DNA of 64,000 nucleotides from Siphonodentalium dalli (Eukaryota; Mollusca; Scaphopoda; Gadilida; Siphonodentaliidae): the NCBI GenBank assembly GCA_032622095.1, contig CP136067.1, positions 45,737,549 through 45,801,548 on the forward strand, written 5' to 3'. The position numbers and the translations under genes were made by a program. Each line of letters starts with the position of its first letter. The stretch's first letter is position 1. The notes beneath the pieces are model-generated. The model was not told the DNA's origin. It saw only the letters and a list, made by a program, of their open reading frames with translations, and did not search any database. This document shows, piece after piece, positions 34,604-46,072 of this stretch.

Positions 34604-35299
34604 ATGGCAATTGTAAAGAAAATAAAAAACGAAAAGAAGAAACTAGAAAGAGAAGAAAGTCAAAGAAGAAAGATAAACCATCAGAGGACAGTATTGATAA
34701 TTTGCAACAACAAAAGACGTGAATTAAAGAAACTTGTCAGCAAACAAGACAAGGTGAAGGTAGAAATATTATTTGAAACGGGAGCAAAATCATGGGACAC
34801 AAGAGGGTTGGAGTCTAAAATAAGAAGAATTGGTGAAAGAAGACAGCCAATTATGATTTATTGGTTTGGGACTTGTGAACTGACTGAACTAAAAAACAGG
34901 AGAGTTGACATACGCCAAAAGAATATTCTTGATGTTATTGACGAATGCAGAAATTGGAAGAGAACACTAGATGTGAATGGCAGTGCTAAAGTTTTCTTTT
35001 TGGAGTGCCCATACTATTCACTCAAATTATGGAACCAGTAACAGAACAAAGGGCATTCTGAAGATAGTGAACTCGATACAATTCTGCAAACGAAAGTTGA
35101 TAATTTCAACAGCGAGCTGAGGTATTTGAACAATACTTCTGCAATACCACTACCCAGAGTAAGCCAGGACCAGGTTTACAGCACAAAAACTAGGAGACGT
35201 ATGAGATGGAAAAAAGATTATAGAGATTCCACAACAGATGGTATTCATCCAAACAAGGATATTCAAGACTGTGGCTGTTACGTGTTTATAGGTTTCTGA
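34604..35299 (+). pseudogene. SGNH/GDSL-like hydrolase-fold frame, decayed
   Basis: One frame with a single stop at 35039-35041. A lysine-rich N-terminus is followed by a Rossmann-like strand (RTVLIICNNKRRELKK) where SGNH proteins carry the GDS block; the catalytic serine is not visible here. Then come IMYWFGTCELT-like text (YWFGTCELTELK), VFFLECPYYSLKLWN, VDNFNSELRYLNN, PRVSQDQVYSTKTRRR and finally TTDGIHPNKDIQD, where D-x-x-H fits SGNH block V. Proteins with this layout recur in invertebrate genomes near mobile elements, from general knowledge. Here it sits 150 bp upstream of a Mutator-like transposase on the same strand and may belong to the same transposon. Family assignment is tentative. 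Confidence 0.5.
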
Positions 35300-35439
35300 G
35301 AGACAGAGACAGTTTAGGGTAAGAGATAGAGATTGCTCTGCCTCCCCTAACATTCTGATTCTTAGACTTATAACATTTGTTTGTTTTTATGGGTGAGATC
35401 GTGATTGCACTGCCTCCCCACTTGTCACACTCCAACTTC

Positions 35440-36940
35440 CATTCACAACATATTTTTATGACGAGGAAACGTCGAAAGTCAAGGTTTAACTTAGCTCCTG
35501 GTCGACAAAATATTCGACTGAGGCGTCAACTGTCTGGAGGACAAGAGTTCTGAGGCTGATCCTCATGTGGTGAAGAAAAAAATAGCATACCGTTACAAAT
35601 ACAAAGTTGTGAAAAGTTCCAAGCCACGTGAGTCACTGAAACTGAACTTGATGGATATCGTATATTCAATATGGATGTTCTTGGAGACCACATTGGCCAA
35701 TTATCTGCACATGTTGCTTGCTGTCAACGTGCAATAATTGAATGTTCTAGAAGTGGTGGTGTCCCTATTAAACTTGTAAATGAAGTTAAAAACTGATCTG
35801 GCCTCAGTAATACAGGCACAGTGTGAGGGTTGTTGAAAGATTTTCGACTGAATACAAGTGGACAAACCAGAAGGAGAGAGATTCGACTTGAATTTGAGTG
35901 CTGTGTGGGGGACAATGGCTGCTGGTGGTGGTTTGGCCAAATTAAATGAAACACTTGCGACAAGGGAGTAAATGGAATGACTCAAACTACATTTTCGGCC
36001 ATTGAGCATGAAGTTGGTGATCTCTGGAGAGAAGAATTGATGGCTGAATTGACAGCTAATGGTCGCGAGGAGTGGGAAATAGCAGCAAGGGATAATCCTG
36101 GTAAAGACATTCAAGATATAACAGTAATAGCAGATGGCGACTGGATCAAGAGAACACATAAACATTCATATAATGCACTAGGGGGGTCACTATCATCATC
36201 GGGGCAGCAACTGGCAAGTTATTGCACATCGGAGTGCGCAATAAACTTTGTTGTATTTGCACTGAAGCAGAGACCGCCGGTTGTGAGCCACGAAAACATG
36301 AGTGTTTCAAAATCTGGCATGCTTCTAGCCAGTCAATGGAAGCAGATATAATTATGGAAGGCTTTTGTGCAGCTGAAGAGAAACATAAGCTCAGATATAT
36401 GAACTTAATTGCCGACGGAGACAGTTCAACCCATGCACGGATTGTAACAGATGGGTCAGTGTGGGGATAAAAGGTAAAAGGGTAGAGTGTGCAAATCATT
36501 TGTGCAAATGTATAAGGGGGAAATTGGAAAAACTTGTTGATGACAACAGACATTATCAAGGGCGGAATAAACTGACTAAGCTCACAAGGGTGAGGATTGT
36601 ATCTGGAATGAGATGCGCCATAAAAATACGATCGGCACACATGGAAAATAACAAAAAAGAAGCTATAAATCTACTGAAAAAAGACATCTTAAATGCAACA
36701 AATCATGTGTTTGGAGAGCAAAGCAGAGAGCGATAACACCCAACGAGGATAATCCTTATCAGATACACGATGGAGATGCGTTAGATTCCCTGGTAGGAAC
36801 AATAATCGAGCAGTGCACAGAGGGGACTAGTGAAAAGGACCTGGATGAAGCCGGAAAAGACAATTATTGCTACCCAGAGAATACAGATGTGCGTAGGGAA
36901 GTGCAAGCGATTCTGGCTAATGTTGCAGAGAAGAGTGCGT
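35440..36940 (+). pseudogene. Mutator-like transposase, N-terminal and catalytic part, decayed
   Basis: The text changes frame several times but the order is unmistakable. GYRIFNMDVLGDHIGQLSAH (35653-35712) is followed by GLASVIQAQCEGC, LSAVWGTMAAGGGLAKLNE and MTQTTFSAIEHEVGDLW. Next come VIADGDWIKRTHKHSYNALG (first catalytic Asp; 36127-36186), HIGVRNKLCCICTEAE, CFKIWHASSQSMEADIIMEG and MNLIADGDSSTHARIVTD (second Asp), then VECANHLCKCIRGKLEKLVD. This matches the Mutator-like transposase domain common in metazoan proteins, a DDE-type cut-and-paste enzyme. The reading ends at NVAEKSA (36940), exactly where LINE-C is inserted, and continues at 40799. Confidence 0.85.
36935..36940. repeat. Target duplication, left copy (GTGCGT)
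   Basis: GTGCGT at the left edge of LINE-C, repeated at 40799-40804. Removing the insert joins AEKSA to SVIGNFTSNLAESW in frame. Confidence 0.85.
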
Positions 36941-37553
36941 ATGTTATTACTTTTTACTTTAAACATATTTTATTTGTAATAATACAAAGTGGATTGGGGC
37001 ACAAGTTACATAACTTAATGAGCCCTTCTCCGGTATACATTGTTACAAAATTACATAATTGACAAAGTGGCACAATAAGTAACTTATTTACAGCTGTGTG
37101 GAATGAATGTGAGAGAATGATGACCGGTGAAGGATGATCGTAGCGGATCGTTAGGAAAGGATGATGTAAGGTGGTGGGAGGTGCCAACGTCGATTGTATT
37201 TATCAGACTTTAGATCACTGCAATAATTCCGTAAGTTTGCGTGAAGTACGTTACATTGCCTACGTCCCGTGTAGAAATACCTCGGGGTCGTTTTATATAT
37301 GTTTTCTAGGGTCTTCCTATCTTATTTGATTGGAGTTCAAGACCGAGGTGTTTATGTGTCTCAACAAAGGATATTGTATCATTAAAGGTTAAATTAGGAG
37401 TATCGCCGGGTGTGCCAGTCAATGAGTACGACATGCCCATCGTTTTTGAGGATTAAAACTGACTAGCCATTTGTTTGACCATCTTGCTATGTTTTCAAGA
37501 TCCTTGTTCATGGTTTGCGCCAGTTCATTTAGGTCATGGTGCTCGTAGGTAAT

Positions 37554-38508
37554 TCAAGTATCGACAGCGCACATTCTCGTAACAGAACGGATGTTGTCTG
37601 TTAAATCGTTTATGTAAACCAAAAATAGAAAAGGGCCTAGGATATAGCCTTGGTGCACGCCCGCCGGGATTACCTCATAGTTAGAAGAGCTGTTGTTGAC
37701 TAATACGCGCTGCTTTCGGTTATTTAAATAGTCTCCTAGCCATTTCAGAGGTTTACCACGAACTCCATAACTTGAAAGTTTATGTATCAGTCCCCTGTGC
37801 CAAACTGTCTCGAATGCCTTTGATGTATCATAAAAAATAGAACATGTATACAGTCCATTGTCGAGAGATTGACACAGGTGATTGTATAGATCTATGAGTT
37901 GATGAAAAGTGCTTTGCCCTGGCATGAAACCCGATTGACGTAATAATAATAATTCGTTTTCTTTAAAGAAATCCGTGATCTGTTTTAATACAACTTTCTC
38001 AAATATAATTCCCAAGCAGGGTAGAAGGGAAATAGGACGATAGTTCTTACTATCGGCGGGGTCGTCTTTTTTAAAGCTGGGGACAACATTATCCTTTTTC
38101 CATACAGATGGAAATGTCATCCTATCAAGAGATTTTCTAAAGATTAAAACTAATGGACGAGCAATTATGCGGTAGCTAGGAGCATTTCGCACTAATTCCA
38201 TCGTAGCCATAGGCTTTGTTCAATTTAAGTGATTTAATTGCCAAAATGATTTCATCTTTTGCGAACTTTTTCATGTTATTTAATTTATTTCGACATTTCT
38301 TATATGTTTGCCATGTGTTGAGATTATTATTTTTTATGGCTTTGGTTCGTAGCCTTTCGCCTTTGCGAATTTCTCTTCGGATTTCTGAGTTAAACCAGAT
38401 GTTATCCTTGGGCCGAACCGTAACAGAGGAATGGGGAATTGTATCGCTCATTATTGACATAAATTTATTTTGGAAAAGTATGGTAGCTGAATCGGTGTCA
38501 AGGCACAT
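37554..38508 (-). pseudogene. LINE-C reverse transcriptase remnant
   Basis: Two overlapping minus-strand frames joined by a frameshift near 38200. The first (38508-38176) holds the linker: IWFNSEIRREIRKGERLR and SLKLNKAYGYDGIS. The second has NYRPISLLPCLGIIFEKVV, RQSGFMPGQSTFHQLIDL, YDTSKAFETVWHRGLIHK, YGVRGKPLKWLGDYL and GVHQGYILGPFLFLVYIND. The next motif, normally Y/F-A-D-D-T, reads CAVDT just before the stop, so one catalytic aspartate is lost. Further weak RT/thumb text (THKHLGLEL near 37335) continues downstream out of frame. Confidence 0.85.
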
Positions 38509-38756
38509 AAGGAGATCATCCCAGTTTGTGTTACCAAGTATTTCGTTGGCTCTTTCAAAATTTGCTCTGGATTAGTTCCATACTACTCTCTGAAACGAAG
38601 TCACTTGTGAGTAATCATAAGCTAATGACACATATACACCTAAGTGGTCAGAGACTCCCGGGTTTATTACTTCAGCTTCTAGTACACGAAGGGAATTGCC
38701 GATAATATTAGGGTCTAGTAATGTACTCGACGATTGTGCTACTCTTGTAGGGGAAG

Positions 38757-39304
38757 TTATAATGTTTTGATGCTAAATCGGTCTATGATTTCCTTCAACT
38801 TCGAGGAATTGTCTAGAATGTTGGAATTGTAGTCACCCGTGATGATAATATTATCGGCTATGTCAAGTGCGTCTGATATCGATGATTCTAAGTACACCCA
38901 ATAGTTAGGATCACAGTACTGGTCTGATCTATATGACATTCCCAGTAGGATATGACTTTTCTTAGAGAATATTTCAAACCAAATATTGATGAGTCAAATT
39001 CTAATTCATATCTACGCCTATATATGATGTGAGTCGCGAACATTACACATATTCCTCCACCGCGAGAGCCGCGATCCTCTCGAACAGGATCTTGATAACC
39101 AGGAATTTTTTATTTTTCTGAAGAGAAAGATGGGTCCAGGTGAGTTTGGCTAAACCACAGAACATCGAAATCATTGATCATATCAACAATTGTTTCTAGT
39201 TTATTTCGAATACTTCTGATATTGTACTGGAAAACTGAAATTGTGTGATTGATTTCATTCATGGCAGGACCGGGGTTAATCTCATTGTCACCTGATAGTA
39301 TCAA
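38757..39304 (-). pseudogene. LINE-C endonuclease remnant with N-terminal 2A-like motif
   Basis: The frame starting at 39304 opens LILSGDNEINPGP, matching the 2A consensus D-x-E-x-N-P-G-P, followed by ISVFQYNIRSIRNKLETI and FDVLWFSQTHLD, the start of an APE-type endonuclease. A later frame (38939-38757) carries IIITGDYNSNILDN, the GDxN block (Y for F). 2A motifs at this position make the ribosome skip a peptide bond and are known from LINEs of sea urchins, lancelets and molluscs. Upstream in the same frame YRAAIGLCDSK is readable but two stops intervene. Confidence 0.75.
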
Positions 39305-40798
39305 AGTATCAAGATGAGAAAGGTTGAAATGAATAATAATTTAAAATTTTGTGTCCGGAAACTATATTTCAGGGTTTTTGCCGTTTGCCACAAGGGTCTT
39401 GGGTGTCTTCTTCTTCGAGTCACAAAGTCCAATTGCTGCTCTATACTGCTGTATCGGATAGGTCATTATATTTTAGTCGGTGGTTCGAAAAGAGTAATGA
39501 GCAGCAAATGGGCTTCGTGACTGGAGAAGAGGACATTGTCTTTGTTAATTTCAACGTTGGCACATGGCACTTAGTCTTTGCACAGTTGTGTGATAGACAG
39601 TGTATCGGAGCTGTATGTGTGAATAGGTTAAGGAACCTCTGATATATACAAAACATGGAAACAACATGAAAGGTTATAACTACACAAACATATATGTATA
39701 TGGAAATAACAATTGTGTGATGATAGTTATGGTGCAGGATGGTGCGATTGTGGTGAGGTTCCATCATATGTCGACTGACGTGTGCTTTAGTTTGGGACGG
39801 GATGATAGACAGGATGCAAGGTCCGGATGTTAAGTTTCTGAGTGAAACTGAATTTATTTTAATCGGATTATATAGTCAATCTTCAAATTGTAGCTTAAAA
39901 TTTCGTGGTTTAATTGGGCTCGCTCAAATCCGGACCTAGCAAGGTTTATACCTGGATATGTGGTTGTAATGACACAATTTAGTTATGATGTCGTGAAATA
40001 TCGTGAAGCAAATATCAGTTTATCTTTATTGCGCATGTTAAATGTAGTCTTTCTATTGTTCATATGGGCGATCTTGCTTGAGATCGACGTGTACGTTCGT
40101 TTCGGCCGTAACCAGTATATGGTCTAGTTATACATACATGTATTATCTTCGCAATGTAGGAATATAACGAGTAATAAGGTTCACATGAGCGTTGGTGATA
40201 TTTCTCCGACACATTTAAATCAAATTAAGTGGATCGCGGTTCCCAAAAGATATGCGATATATGTAATGTTTGCCTCTACGGGTTATCATACATTTCTCCC
40301 ATATTCTGTAGTGAGATCATTCAAGCGTGACGTAGTTTTCATTCTCTTCCGCAACATGCTTTTTCCGATTGCTTGCATCTAAAACCGGGAAATGTGTGTA
40401 ATTAGTTTGCGCTTTGCATGCATAACATATTGACAGGTACTGGTGGTTTTATTATTTGTAACATGTGTTTGTCCTGTTTTAATCAGTCGTTTGTTTGAAA
40501 TGGTACAGGCTTTTAAAACAACCGGCAGAGTTTTCACGTGATGTTGAATTTGAGGCCAATGTAATTAGGTCAGGCTAATTTTCTGTTTCGCTCAATGGCT
40601 TTGCCAGACAAGATTTGAGTGACATGTGCGCTCCGATAGTAATTAGATAAAATTTCGGAAGCAAATTTAAAAGTTCACTGATAACATAATATTTTTCGTC
40701 TGTGTCATTTGTGGAGTTTTGTTATCTTGAAACAAGTATGATATTAATATAACAAAGAATCTTGGAAATTTATAAATCATGTTCTATTCTGGGTCAGT

Positions 40799-41990
40799 GT
40801 GCGTCTGTTATTGGAAACTTCACTTCTAATTTGGCTGAGAGTTGGATGAACATACGCTATAAGTTTGATGGTGAGAAATTTTTTAACCGTTGTCAGCGTG
40901 GCAGTTGGCATGCGCGATGCTTTGGAGCTGGGTTAAGAAAAAACATTGGCATCAACTGGTCACCGAAAGTGTTCGAGCGGGTCACAAAACCGCCTCCAGG
41001 ACTTGCAATAGTCTAGCTTTATCAAACTAAATCAAGGCAATTACAAATGTGTAAGAAATCTAAATCGAAGCCAGAAGTTGCCAAGCGTGCCAAAAAAGAA
41101 AGAAAATTAGCTCGCCTCAGCTCTGGTACATCCAAAAAGGCCAGGTTAGATTATGGACCTGATTGTTTGCAACATACGGCTGGTGTATCCAGTGATGAAC
41201 TGAAGGCAGCTTGTGACAAATATTATGTAGATAATGTAAAAGTTTATTCTGCTTCAATTACTCAGATCGAAGAGAATACCAAATTACAAAGTGCTGAGCC
41301 ACAATGGTTCCAAGAAAGGAAAAGCGATTAACCTCGTCAAACTTTAAAAGCATAGTGTGTAGAAATCCAAACATTGGCATTGAACCTATAGTTAGACGCC
41401 TGCTTTATAAAATATTTCAGGTAATATATTCACCAGTAAAGGTTTGAAGGAGGAGAAATTTTCTTTGATGGAATATAAAAATGGTAAAGTGAAATCACAT
41501 GGATTCCAAATTGAGCTAAAAACTGCAGTATTTCAAATTCATCAGGGCTACAACCACTTAGCAGCCTCTAATGATGCTAGAATGTTCTTTCCTGGTGGCG
41601 ATAGTGGGCTTCTTGAGGTAAAAAACAAAACCTTCTCCAAACAAACCATTCATTTCATGAAGCGGTCAAAAAACTAAGAACTTCTGCCTGGAGATTAACG
41701 AGGATGACAACACACTTCGTCTAAAAAAAAGTCACCAATATTATTACCAGTGTCAGGGACAACTTCACATTCCAAGCTCCATGGATTTTTTTCATGGTCC
41801 GTAGGACAGCACCTTATGAAGTGTACACATAGAACACCTTTATCCCGATGATGTATTATGGAATTCCGAGAAGCTGCCTAAACACTCAATGCCTTTTACT
41901 ACAAGGTTCTACTACCAGAGCTAGCTGTGCCAAGATGGGAAAAAAGCTCTGGCATCAGAGAACCAGGACCATGGGTGAGGAAACTAAGGT
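40799..41990 (+). pseudogene. Mutator-like transposase C-terminal part with YqaJ-type nuclease domain, decayed
   Basis: Continues the protein broken at 36940: SVIGNFTSNLAESWMNIR, GSWHARCFGAGLRKNIGIN, VFERVTKPPPG. After a short gap and frame change come KPEVAKRAKKERKLARLS and ITQIEENTKLQSAEPQW. A shift at ~41330 leads to RLTSSNFKSIVCRNPNIG, then (after another shift at ~41420) FTSKGLKEEKFSLMEYK, HQGYNHLAASNDARM and GLLEVKNKTFS. The last parts (LNAFYYKVLLPELAVPRW) are readable near 41890-41940. The LTSSNF...HLAAS.D...GLLEVK order is that of YqaJ/lambda-exonuclease-like domains, where Asp and E-x-K bind metal. Here the usual SPDG is degraded to SNDA. Multiple stops and shifts make it non-functional. 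Confidence 0.8.
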
Positions 41991-43148
41991 TTATTAACCA
42001 CCAGTATCCTTCAAACTATTGTATATATGGTAAATGTACATGTACAGTACCGGATGTGTGTAAGACAGATTGTATATGGTATATATACAGTAAACAGATA
42101 AGACATTTAGGCCAGTATGAATATGATATATTGATATTATTTAAACTTAGTATATAATTCAGTAATTGAGTTGCTAGTAGATCATCATGGCAAGGTATGT
42201 ACATGTATTAGTATGGGTCATTCATATTTCTGTTTGTAATGGTGCATATTGTTTCACTGTCGTGCATTACATCATTTGGTTTGATCATTTTGTAATATAG
42301 AAGTGACGTGAAACAATAGGCATGTAAACTACATGTACATATAAAAAATTATCTCAGTATTATTATTTTCATCAATTATTCAAATTTGCTTACATGTTAC
42401 TTCGTTATCCCCCACACAAAAACATTTGCGGGAGATATATGAATGGGTTCCGTCCGTCTGTCATGCCGTCTATCCATTAAAAATGTTATCCAGGGTTTTA
42501 TTTCAAACAAGGATCAATGTAATTGTTTAATTTTTGTATAACAGTTTACAAGAGGATATTTTTTAATGAGTCGTATATTCTCACCATAGTTATGACCATT
42601 TGATTGTCATTTCTTGGCATTGCAAATTACATTTTAAGCCTGAATTAAAACAAATATTGATTGATTTCTATCATGTTTTAGCATATTTTGAGAATGCCCA
42701 TCCCCAAATTTATTAGTCCCCCTTAAAGTCATTCGAAGTCAAAGGCGCATGCCTATCCCATGACAATTCCCTGGTCAGGTGAACCATCTATGCTAATTTT
42801 CCTACATCACCTTTGAAGTTGATAAGAAACGCTCTTTATGGCTCATGTTTGCCCCTTTAAACAAACAAATGAAACAAAATTGAGTTTTATTGGTATAGAT
42901 TATCCCTTATTCAAGTTGAGCTACAGTTCTACATCATTGCTTTACAATTGCACTAAATCATAAAATACTTATTGACTTAAATTGCGTTTCTACGCATTCG
43001 TTTTGCCGTAGCTAATTGCAGGGGCTTCATTACAAGACACAAACATTCAAGTAATTTGAAGAAAGTTTCCTTCAATGGACTATACACTTATCTTTCTATG
43101 TAACAATTTCCCACCATGCATATGCTTCCTCATTGTTTATTTCATCAG
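41991..43148. other. Unannotated DNA downstream of the Mutator-like gene
   Basis: AT-rich with several ACATGTA motifs near 42030-42340. No terminal inverted repeat of the transposon could be located, so its 3' end is unknown. Confidence 0.4.
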
Positions 43149-43338
43149 GTGGTTGTTGAAAGAAGGTTCAGATGAAACAGAGTGGTATACTGGCCAGGTC
43201 CTCGTGGCTTTTCATGGTGTTGATGGCAGACATGATGCTGTTTATGAGGTGCTTTACTATGGAGAAAATGAACCATACATGGTGAAAGATCTCATTGAAG
43301 ATTTCTTGAAGGATTGGGTAGAGTTTACAGACGTTTAA
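43149..43338 (+). CDS. Exon-like frame of unknown gene (Tudor/chromo-like strand pattern)
   Basis: The segment reads RWLLKEGSDETEWYTGQVL, then VDGRHDAVYEVLYYGENEPY and MVKDLIEDFLKDWVEFTDV before a stop at 43336-43338. It is preceded by a good splice acceptor (TTTATTTCATCAG at 43136-43148), and the upstream part of the frame looks intronic. The pattern W-Y-x-G-x-V...Y-x-V-x-Y-x-x-E resembles small beta-barrel reader domains (Tudor, chromo or PWWP-like). No partner exon was recognised nearby. It could be the last exon of a host gene or a further exon of the transposon upstream. No frameshift is visible, which is unusual for this window. Confidence 0.4.
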
Positions 43339-43431
43339 TGTACCAAGTGAGTAAACAATAATTTCATAGAGTGAGAACTTTACTTTGCAGAATCTTGTGC
43401 TAAAGTTCTCTGTGATATTTATATATAGATA

Positions 43432-43603
43432 TATATAAGGATTAACTGTCATGTGGACTGTTTTTATGGAGATGTAACCGTGAGGTAAGTGGACATAACT
43501 TGTGTAAAACCCGAAGGGTTTTACATACAAGTTATGACCACTTACCTCACGGTTACATCTCCATAAAAATAGTCCACATGACAGTTAATCCTTATATTTA
43601 TAT
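43432..43603. repeat. Foldback palindrome, arms about 80 bp
   Basis: AAGGATTAACTGTCATGTGG opens the left arm and its complement closes the right. The arms match almost throughout and meet at AAAACCCGAAGGGTTTT near 43513. Only a few mismatches and one short indel were seen. Flanks are TATATA-rich. Confidence 0.9.
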
Positions 43604-44654
43604 ACATTTAGCGAAAAAGCCACTTTTGTAAATGTATTTAAATCGAAAAGTGTATCGTGACAAAAACAGCCCAAAATACCAAATAGCACCCTTGGCAAAA
43701 GTTAATAGGAACAATTTCTCATCATATTGAAACCCGATGATGTATTAAGTCAATCCTGCGCGAGTCCAAATGCGCCCAAAACATTACGCGTTCGTCTTTC
43801 CAAACCCAATGACGTATCGATGGTGTTATGAGCTTGGTGTTATAAGGCGTTGCGCATTCACCGAGAAATAACTGCAAATAGCCACGTGGGCGCCGACCAA
43901 TCAGAATGCTGGATTTAGTGATGACAACACTTAATATGTAAATTGAAAATTAGAGGAATTAGGTATACCGGTATTAATATCAATTCCAGATCGATTTGAT
44001 TCTGCAATTATCACTTCTCTTTAGGACCATTTCAAAATAAAAAAGTCAAATATCTCTTTCGACATTTTCAAGCACATCAGTTGGATAAATATATTTATTC
44101 TAAAGTGTATTAAATGTCATTGAACACTGCTATTCAGCAACTTGTTTGTACCATAGGTTTGCATGGAAATCGTTCGGATTAGTCTCATCCACAATTTAGT
44201 CGTTAGAACACCCCTTTAACCTTAAATAATATACCAATATTGTTCTTCATCCATTTACTATATTGATGGATATTGACCTCTCATAATAAACATTTGGAAA
44301 CCTCATTCACATTTTTGCAATTGATGACATGAAAATGTGTGCAATCTGGATTTTCACACCTGCACTATTTACAATGCAAATGGAGGTTCTGTCTGTGATA
44401 TTTATCAACCACTACCTAACTTTAAGCGCATAATGGGCTAATACTATTAACTGATGAAACATTTGTACACTCAACTCATACTGTTCACACATTACTGGAT
44501 GTTATTATATTTTTACTTTATTTTTAGCTTTGATCAATTTTGCAGGCTAGTCGCCAGAACTTCACCTACTTTCAAGGTAAGATTTCAAATACTGCATATT
44601 TTTTTTACTCCAGTGGTTGCTTAACCATTGTATTGTTCTGTTCTTATCGTTCGC
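43604..44654. other. Unannotated DNA
   Basis: Contains GACCAATCAGAATGCTGG near 43898, a motif reminiscent of the CCAATCAG block in the composite modules. No feature can be supported. Confidence 0.35.
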
Positions 44655-45092
44655 AATGATGTCTCAACATAAAATCAGAAATATGGCATAAACGGTATGT
44701 TATTGTCAAATGTTTTTCCTTTGTTATGTAAACAAAAGTGAAAAACGTTCAGAACCTGGCTTTTGTTTAGATTCGGATATGGTAAACATAAAGAGCTTTT
44801 TTGTTACTGTTTTCCTCATATGGTTTTAATAAAGAGCGTTTATATCATTTGTGTGTGATTAACCAATAGAATTGCGTTGTGTTATGTAAACAGAAGCAAA
44901 ACTTCTGTAACACGAGCAGGCTCTTGTTTACGTACACCATCGTACGTCTTGGTGACAATATACTATTTACGCGCTGATTATGTTTGGCATATGAACAAAA
45001 CTATATATATTTTAATATTGCTTCTGTTGATGGCGATTTGAACAAATTCGAATATTTCGGCAACGAACGCCGCCCGTGCCTATTAGTGTTAT
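44655..45092. mobile_element. MITE-T, partial copy
   Basis: Runs parallel to 58190-58600 and 47990-48405: AATATGGCATAAACGG, AAAGAGCGTTTATATCATTT, GCAAAACTTCTGTAACACGA and the right terminus CGAACGCCGCCCGTGCC. The left terminus is missing. Confidence 0.8.
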
Positions 45093-45147
45093 CATAGCTA
45101 TTTGCATGCTACCGGTTCTGGGAACGGAAACTCAATAAATTCGTTAA

Positions 45148-46067
45148 CACACCGTATTACCGATCCGGATTACCACCGGTCACGATGCGGATCACTACCG
45201 GCTGAAAGTGGCAATTTGTGTAACGGTAGGTCGACTAAAACGTTAATTATATTATATATCTGAATGTAACCCACACAAAGTTTGTTGCCGCCGTCTTTCT
45301 TACATACATTAGAAAATGGCCACGCCAAGAAAATATAAAATAATCGCCTACGATAACCTTAGAGGTAGCATATGTTACTAGGATCTAGTTGCACGTGGCC
45401 CATTATTTATCTTCATTGGCACAATACATGATGCAAATGCATGGAATTTTCTCTTATTTCTGTTGCGTATACAAGAATGTCCATAACTGTACAAAATGGC
45501 AAAATGGTTTGTCAAGTTGAATGTAAATTAAACGCGTAGTATCGATTTCCATACTCATGGGTTCCAAAAAACAGGATGCGGATCGGCACCGTTCACTATT
45601 TTGTGTACACATCCGCATCACCTGCCGGTACAGATCCGTACCCGTTCATTTCATGGGTATCTATGTTCAAAACGTCCCAGATGGCCTCAAATCGAACATA
45701 CAAACGTGTACATTAGGCGAATGACTTAGTAAATGGTCTATCTTTTCGTACCACGAGAATACCGCATAAAGAAATAAAACATGAACCATCCATATCAGCT
45801 ACTGCTCGAAATAATGAAACACAATGGTAAACATGCGTTACAAATATAAGAATAAGTGAACATATATTGTATACTTATCAGATTTATCGGCGTCCTCCGC
45901 TAGCCCAGTTACTCCTATATACGAAGGGAGAAAAAATTCACACCTTCCACAGAATGTAGGGCGAAAATGATCCAACTACAATGATGGCACGTGGCACGCT
46001 TTTGTCAAAACAGCCGGTAGTGATCCGCATCGTGACCGGTGGTAATCCGGATCGGTAATACGGTGTG
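45148..46067. mobile_element. 920-bp DNA element with perfect 57-bp inverted termini
   Basis: CACACCGTATTACCGATCC begins the left terminus, and the 57-bp block 45148-45204 is the exact reverse complement of 46011-46067. GTTAA lies directly outside both ends (45143-45147 and 46068-46072), a 5-bp target duplication. The inside is non-coding and contains extra GCGGATCGG/CCGATCCGC-like motifs near 45580-45650. Perfect termini imply recent mobility by a transposase encoded elsewhere. CAC ends with a 5-bp duplication match the 7.6-kb element at 3846, although the rest of the termini differ. Confidence 0.9.
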
Positions 46068-46072
46068 GTTAA

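Larger units (their letters stand above)
36941..40798 (-). mobile_element. LINE-C, non-LTR retrotransposon inserted in the Mutator-like gene
   Basis: A 3.86-kb minus-strand insert, boundaries fixed by the 6-bp duplication and by continuity of the interrupted protein. Order on the minus strand: ~1.4 kb leader (40798-39305), a 2A-like motif, endonuclease remnant, RT remnant and a ~600-bp 3' part ending in an A/T-rich tail (TTTAAAGTAAAAAG). Coding parts are in several frames and the RT active site is altered, so the copy is dead. Confidence 0.85.

Noticed and set aside
39314-39767. Overlapping frames as host genes
   Set aside because: They lie in the antisense leader of LINE-C, whose minus-strand reading is supported.
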